This document shows, piece after piece, positions 54,301 through 63,794 of a stretch of DNA of 64,000 nucleotides. The DNA comes from Elymus sibiricus (Eukaryota; Streptophyta; Magnoliopsida; Poales; Poaceae). How positions within the stretch are numbered: the first letter of the stretch is position 1; each line of letters opens with the position of its first letter. The notes beneath the pieces were generated by a model. The model ran no database searches. It was not told where the DNA came from and worked only from the letters and a program-made list of their open reading frames with translations. The stretch is taken from assembly GCA_039707655.1 (NCBI GenBank), contig CM077666.1, positions 401,035,886 to 401,099,885 on the forward strand. The letters are read 5' to 3'. The translations under genes and the position numbers were made by a program.

Positions 54301-55760
54301 GGAGGGGGAGGGGTCCAGAGAGTATACGCGGACGCATGAGAGTGGTGGCGATGTTGTGGACATGGTGCGGTGGCGGGAGCTCGGCGTTTGGGCGGCGACA
54401 GAGGGTCCCGACGGCCAGAGCATGCTTTCGGCGTGCCAGACCGCGCGGTCACCGCGTGCACAGGCGCACGCGGTGCACTCTGGCCAATCAAACGATGTCT
54501 AGCGTGTTGTCTCTCCTAAGTGGGTCCTACCTGAGGTGATAGATCGAAGAAAGGCACTGTGGGTGGATGGGAGAGGTCGACTGAACTTTGCTGTTGCAAA
54601 CTTAAGCAGGAAGTATTGATCAACTTAGAGGGCATAAGAACTAAGCAAGATGTCACAGAGTCTTAGAGTAGGAAGGACTACCATCCTGTGAATTTTGAGG
54701 TCATTAGGACAAGTATTTAACCTAGTTGCTTTGCAACTGCAAAAAGTAGGCCAGAATCTAGATCAGGAAGTAGCACTCACATAGGGTGTTGGATTGAGCT
54801 GAAAATTGGTGGAGAATTATCATTTGTGAATCTGGAGATACCATAATTTTTTTATCCCATTTGGATAAGTAGAAATGGTACTTCCTTCACAATGCTCCTC
54901 ACTGGACAGAAACTTGGGGGAATTTTTCAGAGAAAATGGCTTGGCAAAATAATGTGATTTTTGGCATGCTCACATTATTTAGGGATATTTAGGTCCTGGA
55001 TGAATTTCAGAATTTTTGAAGCAATATAAAGTATAGTTGCTTCACAAACTGAAATTGTGACCAGAAACCAAGATTTGAAGGTGTGCTCACATAGATTGTT
55101 CGATGAAGATGAAATTTGGTGGAGAGCAATGGCTTGACCATATAAATGCTCTACCAAAATTTAAACTCATTTGGATAATCCTAGCTAGTACTTCCTTCAC
55201 AAAGCTTCTCTCTGGTCAGAAATTTTGGGAATTTGCTGAGGAAGATTTACTAGGAAAATGAAGCTGAATTTTGGCATGTGGAAATTATTTGGATATGAGA
55301 GAGTGCCAAAAATTTTTTAGGGCAATCAAGAAAATATAAATAGCACTTCCTTCACAAAGTGCCATTCTGGACAGAATGGAAAATGAATATTCCTGGATTA
55401 TTTTTGAACTAGGCAATGATGGGTTTTGACATATTGGTGGAAGATATGATCCAAAGAATTTATGAGAATTTAGTGGGAATTTTGTGGAAGCCAGAAATAT
55501 AGGTTGCTTCACAACCTAGGGCAAACAGGGTTATTCCTTTAATAGGAAAAGGAATATTCCCAATAAATAAATATTGGGGTTGGGCTAAGATGGAAATGAC
55601 ATGGCCTTGGGATAGATTTGAGAATGACAAGCCACTAGGAAGTGGCAGGAGATAAGATTTTCCCAGGTTTCAAGACCACATAGCCACGGAAAAAGAACTC
55701 CAAATAAAACTTCGAAGAAATCCAAAAGAAAAAGAAAGGGCCAAAAATCGGGGTGTTACA
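51329..55760 (-). repeat. 5' LTR of element E (right copy)
   Basis: 4432 bp, near-identical to the left copy apart from scattered substitutions and the extra block 52409-52573. Flanked on the right by agact. Confidence 0.88.
52409..52573. other. ~165-bp indel between the two LTRs of element E
   Basis: The left LTR reads ccgtcgtg|gcaagtgtgg (about 45000). The right LTR has about 165 bp between the same two words (starting tcccaacaaaac, ending ccccccataag). No terminal inverted repeats or target duplication frame it, so a deletion in the left LTR is as likely as an insertion in the right one. Confidence 0.8.
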
Positions 55761-55765
55761 AGACT

Positions 55766-57331
55766 TGATCGGTTGGGAGGTCGCGCAGCGGGCTGCAATA
55801 TTAAAAGCGGAAGCACGGTCAATAGCAGACTTAGCTCGGCTAAAGGTGCATAGGCGAATCTTAAGGATGCGTACCTTTGGGCCAGCGGTTTGACCCTGGG
55901 GGGTCCTCCGAGGAACCTCTTCGGAGGCCTCGGAGTCCTCGGCCGAAGCCGAGCTGTTGTTGGACAGGGCCACCTTGGCCCTGCATGGTCTCTTGGGGGC
56001 GGGATGAGGCTGCTCCTCCTCGGCGTCCTCGGACATTGCCTTTTCTTTGTTCGGGAGGAATCACTTTCCTCCCCCTCCTCTCCCTGCTCCCTCTCCTCCT
56101 CTTGTGCAGAGGGAGCATGGGTGTCCCCGGATCTGGTGTCCGGGGGTCCTCGGGAACGGAGGCCCTCTCTGGCCTCCCTCTTCTTTTCCTTCTTCTTCTC
56201 CTTCCTCTCCGGCGCCTCGTACGGCTCCACGGCCAACATGGCCGTCAGAAATGGCGTCCTGGGGCCCTCTGGCAGCGGGGCCGGGCTGTCGATCCGCTCG
56301 GCCTTCTTCAGCCAGCTCTGCGGATGAGAAATTAGAAAGTTGAGTACCTTATCAAAAGGGAATAATCCGAATACAAGAGTAACACTTAACGTACCTCTCG
56401 AGGGGGGTTTGCGGCGTCAAGGCCGATGTCTTCCTCCTCGGCCGGCCAGTCCTTCTGCGGCTTGAACAACACCTTCCACAGCTGAGCGTGGGAAGTGCGG
56501 TAGAAGCTGAGCACGGTGACGGGGTCCTCGGGCTTGTAGGCCCACATGGGGGAAGCCCGGTCCTGGAAGGGGAGGATACGACGGCAGAGCATGATCTGGA
56601 TCACGTTGGGCAGCTCGACTCCCCGCTCTATCATCTTTGCTATCCGGCTCTGTAGCAGCGCCACCTCCTTGTTTGACCCCCAATCGAGGCCTTTCTTGGT
56701 CCATGAGGCCAGCCTCGTGGGGGGTCCGGATCGGAAGGCAGGGATTGCCCCCCAATCCGTGCTCCTTGGCTCCGTGATGTAGAACCACTCCTTCTGCCAG
56801 ATCTTGATGGTCTCGATGAAGGTGCCCTCTGGCCACTCCACCCGGGGAAGCTTGCTGACCATCGCTCCCCCGCAGTCCGCCTGCTGGCCGTCAACAATCT
56901 TCGGCTTGACGTTGAAGATCTTCAGCCACAGGCCGAAGTGTGGTAGGATCTGAAGAAAGGCCTCGCAGATGATGATGAAGGCCGAGATGTGCAGGAAGGA
57001 ATTTGGGGGCAAGATCGTGGAAATCGAGCCCGTAGAAAAACATGAGGCCCCTGATGAAGGGGTGGAGGGGAAAACCCAAACCTCGGATGAAATGGGGTAG
57101 GAACACTACCCTCTCGCCCTGCCGCGGCGTGGGGATGACCTGGCCCACCTCTGGAGCGCGGTGGGCGACGTTGGTGGGAGATAGCCCGCGCTCTTCAGCT
57201 CCAAGATAGCGCTCTCGGTGACGATGGAAGCCTCCCACTTGCCCTTGGACCCGGAACCGGCCATTGCTGGATTGAACTGGTGGCTGGAGAGGTTCTTGGA
57301 AGGGAGAGCAGATCTGGGTGCTGGAGCTCAA
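55766..57331 (-). pseudogene. First exons of element A's antisense gene (gypsy-type domain, frameshifted)
   Basis: The minus strand starts near 57264 with MAGSGSKGKWEASIVTES, then in shifted frames has VVFLPHFIRGLGFPLHPFIR, GLMFFYGLDFHDLAP and LHISAFIIICEAFLQILPHF. This is the same domain and order as exon 1 of B's antisense gene. At least two frameshifts break it. A second exon (about 56321-55766) encodes a Lys/Glu-rich stretch and is cut by LARD element E at 55760. The gene therefore extended from 57.3 kb to 33.3 kb in present coordinates. Confidence 0.6.
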
Positions 57332-57830
57332 GAGATTGGGAGGGCAACGACGAAGGGAGAGGTGAGAGCGTGCGAAGGAAATGGAGGCAGCTCCCCTTTT
57401 ATGGGCTGTAAAACCTAAGGTCCCTTTACTGCGCCGCAGTCCTCGCCGTTTCCCCGTGTAATCGTGCCATTATGCGCGCGTGGGATGAGGCAAATTATTG
57501 ATCATATCCCTTGAAAATAGGGCACGATCTCCATATCAATGGGACGCGCCAATGAAGGAACCGCCTCGAACCGCGAATCGAGTTTTCATAAACCAACTCG
57601 TGGTCTTGGCGGGCTGTGGCCCTTCGGTAAAAGTTGTCAGATGGGGTCACTGTTCACACCAATGCGACTAGCCTTCGGGGCTAGGTTATCGGTACTCCTC
57701 GGAAACTGAAGCATAGTTCAGGGGGCATGCGGCTAGGCGACACAAGTATCACGGAAAGGGAAGAAACTGGTCCACAAAGCCGATGGTGTTCCGCATATAC
57801 CTCGACTTCGAAGACTAGTTCGGGGGCTAC

Positions 57831-57963
57831 TAAGGGTGTCCCGGACTAGGGGGTACTCGGGCTGCCGGCCTATCTCTCGCAGGCCGGACTAGTGGGCCGC
57901 TCTTTACTCATCAAAGGAAGGCCAGATTGCAAGCGACCCCGTGCACCAGAAGGAAACCTCCGA
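57831..57963 (+). repeat. Truncated 3' LTR of element A
   Basis: Matches the first ~130 bp of the 5' LTR of A (taagggtgtcccgg...ggaaacctccga) and then stops, preceded by the polypurine tract ttcgggggctac. The remaining ~350 bp of LTR are missing. The word gcgaccccgt occurs inside the remnant (57933) and again right at the breakpoint (57964). Confidence 0.8.
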
Positions 57964-58860
57964 GCGACCCCGTACATCGATCCCCTGATCTGGTGTTGCC
58001 ACCCGACCAGTGGCTTGGGGGCTACTGCATTGACGATTCAATGCAGACAATTTACAAAGTGCAAAACAGTTTTCGAGGAGATTACGATCCTCAGGTTGGT
58101 CGGCCGCACCCAACCTGAGTCTCGAGGACTATGCACACCGCGTTTCCATTCCTAAGTATGCTGTCGAGTTAGGAGTTGATCCTCAGGCCGATTTCGTGAA
58201 TCGACCTGAGTCTCAGGGGCTACTGGGATCAGCGGTTTTATGTTTTTCTTCAGGTGCATCTCGAATTTTTGACCGACACACACCTTGAGGGCTACTGGCT
58301 ATATATCTCGGCAGAGAATAAATTGCACCAATCAAAAAAATATTCGCAAAAAATCAGCCCAAGCTTAAGGTGGTGCACCACTTCGGAAGCAGTCCGGCAT
58401 AAAGCTTGGATGCGAGTGGCTGGCTCCCTAGAGGACTTTTCCGGCATTAAGCTCGGTTGAAATCCTTCAAACTTTTTTCAGATCGAGGTAATCTATGACA
58501 CCTCGGATGTCGATCGGCGTTAGAGCTCGGCTGCAAAAAGACACCTCGGATGCAGTCCGACGTTCGAGCTCGGTTGCAAGAAGACACCGCTGCACGGGGA
58601 AAGACTTTGAACCCGAGGTGCGGCGTAAAAATAATAAGGCATTGATAAAGGCCAAGAATTTAAAGGGGTTCCTCGGACGCCCGACGTACAAACTCCTCGG
58701 ATGCCCGACGGGTAAACTCTTCGGATACACCTCGGCGATCCTCAAGATCGAAGATGGGAAGATTTGTTGAACCAGCTTTCAAGACCGACGGCCGAAGATG
58801 AAGAACAGTTCGGAAGAACCGTGGAGCGTCCCCAATTTGAAGACCGGTTCAAGGGGCTAC
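57964..58860 (+). other. Internal domain of element D, 3' part
   Basis: Non-coding sequence of short degenerate repeats. Examples are cctgagtctc(a/g)(a/g)gg near 58115 and 58206, ctcgga(c/t)gcccgacg at about 58673 and 58695, and cacctcggatg near 58500 and 58541. It ends in the purine-rich aaggggctac just before the 3' LTR. Confidence 0.55.
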
Positions 58861-59280
58861 TAATGGTGTCCTGGACTAGGGGGTACTCATCACGTCATCT
58901 ACCGGCCAAGTGGATCGGGCCGAGGACCCCCATGGCGGTTCACTCATGGGCCACTTCGGGCAGCCCATGACGCATACAAGGAAGACTCCACAAGACTTGG
59001 CGCAAAAGACGAGAACTCTTCTAAACCCTAGGCCTCCGGTGCATATATAAACCGAGGCCAGACTAGTCAATATATGAACTCATATTCATTAGAACAATCT
59101 CATGGTAGATACATGTACTCTGTACTACACCCCATATGAATACAATCAAAAGCAGGACGTAGGGTGTTATCTCTTCAAGAGAGCCCGAACCTGGGTAAAA
59201 TCCTGTGTCCATGTTACCATCGCTCCAAGACGCCTAGCTCAGGACCTCTACTACGAGATATGCCGGATTTAGAACCGACA
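58861..59280 (+). repeat. 3' LTR of element D
   Basis: 420 bp, ends agaaccgaca, followed by ccgac. Its first bases are ta instead of tg, a transition at the terminal TG. Small indels against the 5' LTR are seen near tagatacatgtactctg and in cttcaagagagcccg. Confidence 0.85.
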
Positions 59281-59679
59281 CCGACCGAATCTCGCGATAT
59301 CCGCCAGAGACAAACCCCAACACGCCCTCTGACGATGCTAAAAAGACCACCAGAACGGGGACTAGGCAGGGAGAATCTTATTCCATCTTCAGAGAGCCGC
59401 CGCCGCCTCACCTCTCTGAGCTGGACACAAACCGTAACAAAACTCGAAAAAGTATGCAAAAATGGAGCCCTCCTGCCGACAAGGGCCGAGATCCACTGCG
59501 CCTCCATGGCAAAACCATAGGAGACGATGTAGACCAGCGCCGGCGCTGGCGGGAAGCACGAGAAACCCTAGCCAAAGGATCCTCTTTCTTTCAAGGGAAG
59601 AAAGAAAACGAACATCACGTTACTTCCGACGCGGACATCGCCGGCATACGCACTTTCTACACGACGAAATAACCTAGCT

Positions 59680-60120
59680 CATACTACTAAACTCCACACG
59701 AGCTCACACTGGGTGAAGTTAAAAATCGAGATACAGAAATAGCTCATACTAGGCTTAATTGAATCTCTTGCTGCAACAATTTCCAGATATATTTTTAGAA
59801 TGAAACTAGAAATGATTATGATTTTTTTTTGTTCTTTTAGAATTATTGTGTATCCATTTCAATCGATTGTTAAGCAATCAAATTCTTCAATTCAAAGTTT
59901 GCGAGATATTTTAAAAACAGGTAACGCAAACATTGTATAATTCACCACAAATTATGTCAAACACGCACCATTACATTATCATATCATCCCAATCATGTCG
60001 AACTAACCATAATAAGAAGCAAAAAACGTGACTAACAAAGGTAGCATCAAGGTTTTTTTTCGGGGAAATGGTAGCATCAAGTTGGCGTAGTAAAATATAA
60101 ATTGTCAAGCAGATCGTGCT
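59680..60120. other. 3' flank of the subtilase gene
   Basis: AT-rich DNA to the right of the LINE duplication. It likely holds the 3' UTR of the minus-strand subtilase gene. No other gene seen. Confidence 0.45.
60040..60081 (-). mobile_element. Possible minimal retroposon: 18 bp between 12-bp direct repeats
   Basis: ggtagcatcaag occurs at 60040-60051 and 60070-60081. Between them the minus strand reads atttccccgaaaaaaaac. A poly(A)-ended scrap framed by a 12-bp duplication looks like an extremely 5'-truncated LINE/SINE insertion. A chance local duplication cannot be excluded. Confidence 0.35.
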
Positions 60121-62394
60121 CTAGTGTCCGCCGAAGGCGACCGAGATGGGGCTCCTCACGGTGTGCTTGTCCGACACCCACCGGAGCGCTCCCTGCACCA
60201 CCACTGCATCGCCGCTGGTCCTCGGCCACACGGTCACCTTGAAAACCTTCACCTGGTTTGCCTCAGTGAACCGCAGCGAGCTCGGCATGACGGTGACGTT
60301 CATAGCGTTGTCCGGCAAGTCGAACTGGGGGTAGTACACTGCCGGCGCCTCTCCGACGTTCGTCACCTTGCGTGTAACAAACATCGGAGTCATCGGGTTC
60401 CACGACGAGGGGAACGAGACGGAGATCGACGGGTAGTTCAGCAGGCGGTCCGGGATCACCTTCACGGCCGAGCAGTCCACTGCACGGCGCGCGATCATGG
60501 AGACTTCCTTGTTCGTGTACATGCCGCAGAGGAAGCCGATGTAATCGGCCGGTGAAATGTCGTATACCAGACCGGGGTTCATGGCCTTGTCCGGGTCGAC
60601 ATGGCCGGCACCAACGGCGAAGAGGTCGGCCGCCGTCCCCTTCTCGTCGGTTATCGGCATGCCGGAGCGGTCGCTGCTGTCGGCCGTTGTCATGATTGCG
60701 GACTTGATCGCCGCCGGCGACCAGTCCGGGTGCTTGCTCTTAATCAACGCGGCGATACCGCTGAGGTGCGGCGCCGACATGGACGTTCCGGACTCGAAGT
60801 TGAAGGTCGGCCCGGAGTGCTCCCCGGCGGACGAGGGTGGACCTACTTGGAATGGCCACGCCGCGAGTACGCTCACGCCGGGGCCCGTGATGTCGGGCTT
60901 GAGAATGCCGGGGTTCTGCATGCTTGGCCCGCGCGAGGAGAAGGAAGTGATAGCCGGGGCCGGCGACGTGCCGAGGACCGTTCCCCTGAAAAAGATTTGC
61001 GCCATCGGTCTCGCCGTCGACTTGATGTAGTTCATGATCGCGTCTCCGGCGTGGTAACTGACATGCGACGCTGGGAGGACGTGCACGTCAGCGGTGGTGC
61101 TGAAGCCATCAATGGCCTGGTTGGCCAGAATCATGCCGACGCCTCCGGCTCTTACCACCTCGGCGCCTTTGTCAATCCTGCCGACGTCATTGCCGCGCTC
61201 GCAGACCACTATCTTGCCCTTGACATCGAAACCGTCCAGCGAGCCGTTGCCGCAAAACTGCGCGTCGGGTGTCGGGCTCGCGCCGGCGTAGACCAGTGGG
61301 TACAAGACGGTCGCCGCGGCGTCTGGCTGGTTGACTGACTCGCCATCGAAGTAGAGACCGTTCAAAAGGCGCACCCTAGTGCTGATTAAACGGTCCATGG
61401 TGCTCGCCGCGACGGTGAGCATCCAGGGCGCCTCGTTCGACAGCGTGGTGTAGTTTGGGCCGGAGTTCCCGGCTGACATGCTGACGAAAATTCCCTTCTC
61501 TGCGGCGGCGAACGTGCCGACGGCGATGCTGTCCTCGGGGTACGGTAACGACGGCCCGCCGAGGGACATGGAGATGATGTCGCAGCCGTCGGCCACGGCA
61601 GCGTCGATGCCGGCGAGTATGTCGGCGCTAGTGCAGTCCTCCAGGCCGCATACCTTGTACATGGCGACGTGCGCACGGGGCGCTATCCCGGACGCAGTGC
61701 CCCTGCCCTGGCCAAGCACTTGGGCGCCTGGCACGACTGCTCCCGCCGCCGTGCTCGATGTGTGTGTGCCGTGCCCATCCTCATCGATCGGCGACAGCGG
61801 AGCACCGGTAGAGGTGGTGCCGTTCCCAGCATTGACGGCAGTGTCGAAAGCGCGAGCGCCGATGAGCTTGTTGTTGCACACGGAGCGGCCGTTGAAGTCG
61901 CACCTCCCTTTCCACTTGGCTGGCGGCGCCGGCATGCCATCGCCGCTGAAGGAGGGGTGGTCGGGAGTGACGCCGCTGTCGAGCACCCCAATGATGACAC
62001 CATCGCCAGATCCGGCCGAGTAGTTCCTGCCTCCCTGGCGTGTGTCCAGCCCGAGGAACTTCGGCGTGTGCGTCGTGTGCAGCTTGTAAACCCGGTCGGG
62101 CACCGCGGCGACGAACCCGGGCATGGTGGACATCTTGTCGAGCTCCCGCCGCGTCAACCGGACCGCGAAGCCGCTGGCGACGTGGTGGTACGCATGGAGG
62201 AGCCGGACGTTCTCGGGGAGGAAGGAGTTGTACCAGGCCTGGCGGTCGTCGGCCGTGCCGAACACGTGGCTCGCCTGGGGCTGCACGTGGACGATGAACG
62301 TGCTGCGTTCATCGCCGGCGCCCTCCACCGCGGCGACGAGGGCGAGGAGGAGGAAGGGGAGAAGGGAGAGCGAGGCGATCATGAAGGCTGCCAT
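60121..62394 (-). CDS. Secreted subtilisin-like serine protease (SBT1-type)
   Basis: Plant subtilase, exported to the cell wall, cleaving peptides or proproteins. From ATG 62394 the frame is 757 aa, standard for the family, without intron or stop. Residues 1-25 form a signal peptide (MAAFMIASLSLLPFLLLALV). An inhibitor I9 prodomain follows at about 32-107. The catalytic domain has D139 (IIGVLDSG), H208 (DGHGTHTSS), oxyanion N310 (SAGNSGP) and S538 (SGTSMSAPH). A protease-associated domain is inserted at about 360-460 (VKGKIVVCERG), and a fibronectin-III-like domain ends the protein (from about 650). All catalytic residues are intact, so it is probably active. The substrate is unknown; closest by memory are SBT1.2/SBT1.7-like proteins. 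Confidence 0.95.
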   Translation of the reverse strand: MAAFMIASLSLLPFLLLALVAAVEGAGDERSTFIVHVQPQASHVFGTADDRQAWYNSFLPENVRLLHAYHHVASGFAVRLTRRELDKMSTMPGFVAAVPDRVYKLHTTHTPKFLGLDTRQGGRNYSAGSGDGVIIGVLDSGVTPDHPSFSGDGMPAPPAKWKGRCDFNGRSVCNNKLIGARAFDTAVNAGNGTTSTGAPLSPIDEDGHGTHTSSTAAGAVVPGAQVLGQGRGTASGIAPRAHVAMYKVCGLEDCTSADILAGIDAAVADGCDIISMSLGGPSLPYPEDSIAVGTFAAAEKGIFVSMSAGNSGPNYTTLSNEAPWMLTVAASTMDRLISTRVRLLNGLYFDGESVNQPDAAATVLYPLVYAGASPTPDAQFCGNGSLDGFDVKGKIVVCERGNDVGRIDKGAEVVRAGGVGMILANQAIDGFSTTADVHVLPASHVSYHAGDAIMNYIKSTARPMAQIFFRGTVLGTSPAPAITSFSSRGPSMQNPGILKPDITGPGVSVLAAWPFQVGPPSSAGEHSGPTFNFESGTSMSAPHLSGIAALIKSKHPDWSPAAIKSAIMTTADSSDRSGMPITDEKGTAADLFAVGAGHVDPDKAMNPGLVYDISPADYIGFLCGMYTNKEVSMIARRAVDCSAVKVIPDRLLNYPSISVSFPSSWNPMTPMFVTRKVTNVGEAPAVYYPQFDLPDNAMNVTVMPSSLRFTEANQVKVFKVTVWPRTSGDAVVVQGALRWVSDKHTVRSPISVAFGGH

Positions 62395-62450
62395 GGCAAG
62401 TTCGCTGCTCTGCTCTGATTATCTGGTAGACTGGCACGTGCGCGTGCATG

Positions 62451-62460
62451 GTCATTTATA
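62451..62460 (-). promoter_or_regulatory. TATA box of the subtilase gene
   Basis: The minus strand reads tataaatgac 57-66 bp upstream of the ATG, leaving a leader of about 30 bp. An E/G-box-like cacgtg lies between it and the start codon (62436-62441). Confidence 0.6.
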
Positions 62461-63499
62461 CATGCCGGTTCCCGTTAGATTATCCTGCCGTCGTTGCTGC
62501 AGGCTGCAGGCAGTGGCCGGCTTTCTTTTTCCGGGGCAGTTTGGAGCTTTGGAGCAGTCCAAATGGTGGCAGATGGCACATGCATGGCTTTCGCGTGAGG
62601 ACGACAAGACCCGGTCATGGACATGGATTGGGTCGCTTGGGAATTGCCGTACGTACGCACGGCCGGCGGCAGAAGGCCAGAACTGGATGGGAGTTAGCTG
62701 TAGGAGCGGCGCGGCAGCCGCCTGTTTCGCTATTGCTATTGCTAGATAAATGGCAACAGGAAACATCCACCGGGAGCTATGGCTCATCTGTTCTTCTTCG
62801 TCGCGGACAAGTTACCATGGCCTCCACTTAGACGTCGAAACCGCCAGAACCAGCCCTGAGATGGCGATGTACGTATCTGCGCCGGCATAAGGCGACACAC
62901 TTGGCTGATTAATTCGCCTAAGCTACTTGTGCAGGCTGACGCCTTCAACTGGCCTAGTGTAGTACAAGACCACGAGTAGTATTTTTGTCATGGGTGGATA
63001 TTGTACAAGACCACGTTTAGATGAGGTGAACTTTGGCCTGTGAAATAAATGCATGTTCAGAGGACTATGAGGACTTTCCTAGAAAAAAAAAAACTACGAG
63101 CACTCACATTGTTTTTCATTTTTCACTTTTCATTTTTGTGCGAAAAGGCCAATGATCATGATTAAGTACTACAGATCCTTACAAAAACATCTTTATAGAA
63201 ATTGCATAATACAACCATGTCCTCGGGGCGCTGAAGTCTTCTTCCTTCCGCATCCACAGCCATGAGGAAAACTCGTTGCTGCCTCTGGCCTTTTGACTCG
63301 GCGAAGCAAACTTGTTAAACTCAGTAGTTTGTAGAAGCAGTGGCGGAAAATCATCGATGCAGACTGGATGCCGAGGGTTGCGATCTATGTAGCAAATCGC
63401 CGGAAAAAAAACCCCTTGTAGAGGGCCTGTTATAGAGCTGGTCAACCTTCGTCAGTCGGAAGTAGAGCCAGAAGACCAAAATGCATAGGCCCGTTGTCT
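62461..63499. other. Upstream region of the subtilase gene
   Basis: About 1 kb with no recognised gene; it should hold the rest of the promoter. An A-run lies at about 63084-63094. A minus-strand frame (63445-63179, 88 codons) has no family resemblance. Confidence 0.4.
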
Positions 63500-63700
63500 G
63501 CTGCACATGACAACGTCACCGAGACAAACTCGCAGACGAAAATGTCAGACTCGGTGGGATATGGGGATACACCGTTCTCCACATTCCTCTCGACCATACA
63601 AAAAAGTATCACCAGAACGTGGACGAGGCGGGGAAACCTTATTCCATACCGATAACGATGCCATCATCTCGTTGCCGTCAATCGAAGCCAAAAACTAAAT
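63500..63700 (-). mobile_element. LINE-derived remnant
   Basis: The stretch tcaccagaacgtggacgagg...aaccttattccat (about 63609-63650) resembles accagaacggggactaggc...aatcttattccat in the LINE at 59350-59390. It is a diverged piece of the same non-coding 3' region. Ends are not defined. Confidence 0.4.
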
Positions 63701-63794
63701 TTATTCCTAACCCTACCATCACCGGACCAAACACCTAGTGTCCCCGCCTTGCTCCATTGCCGAAGCGACAAAGGGAGGGAGAGTGGGCCCTCGG

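Larger units (their letters stand above)
43921..55760 (-). mobile_element. LARD element E (Sukkula-like), minus orientation
   Basis: 11,840 bp: LTRs 43921-48186 (4266 bp) and 51329-55760 (4432 bp) around a 3.14-kb internal domain without gag or pol. Perfect duplication agact (43916-43920, 55761-55765). Orientation is minus: the element's LTR reads tgtaacaccccg...ggtgccaca, the initiator-tRNA-Met primer site lies next to the right LTR, and the polypurine tract next to the left LTR. Sizes fit the Triticeae LARD class (about 4.4-kb LTRs, 3.5-kb non-coding core), so it must use another element's proteins. Short open frames inside the LTRs are not genes. Confidence 0.85.
17714..57963 (+). mobile_element. 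Gypsy element A (gag-protease only), host of B, C and E
   Basis: Begins with a complete 482-bp LTR (17714-18195) and ends in a truncated 3' LTR (57831-57963). Its own parts are 17714-20572, 31143-33603, 42453-43920 and 55761-57963. It encodes gag and protease on the plus strand and a multi-exon gene on the minus strand. RT, RNase H and integrase are absent, as the sequence passes from protease to non-coding 3' DNA at 31997. The left flank acgac (17709-17713) cannot be checked on the right, because that end is deleted. Confidence 0.8.
15776..59280 (+). mobile_element. LTR element D (outer, non-coding), host of the nest
   Basis: Two LTRs, 15776-16180 and 58861-59280, flanked by the perfect duplication ccgac (15771-15775 and 59281-59285). 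Remaining internal DNA is 16181-17713 and 57964-58860. None of it encodes gag or pol domains, so D behaves as a large non-autonomous derivative. Element A sits inside it, with B, C and E inside A. The LTRs differ by many substitutions and small indels, more than those of B, as expected for the oldest LTR insertion of the stack. Confidence 0.85.
15422..59667 (-). mobile_element. 5'-truncated LINE, minus strand, split by the nested LTR stack
   Basis: Two pieces, 15422-15775 and 59281-59667, form one ~735-bp non-LTR element on the minus strand. Its poly(A) tail is the T-run at 15421-15429. The element is flanked by the 12-bp direct repeat aataacctagct (15410-15421 and 59668-59679). The sequence is the common grass LINE 3' end containing ggtggtctatgg and gacaattaatgaatagatcg on the minus strand. 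Only 3' noncoding sequence and short frames remain, typical of 5' truncation. Everything between 15776 and 59280 inserted later. Confidence 0.8.

Noticed and set aside
60601..62023. Long plus-strand frames across the subtilase gene (245 and 181 codons)
   Set aside because: Both are GC-rich shadows of the subtilase coding strand.
63179..63445. 88-codon minus-strand frame
   Set aside because: No start context, family similarity or promoter, and it lies in repeat-derived DNA.
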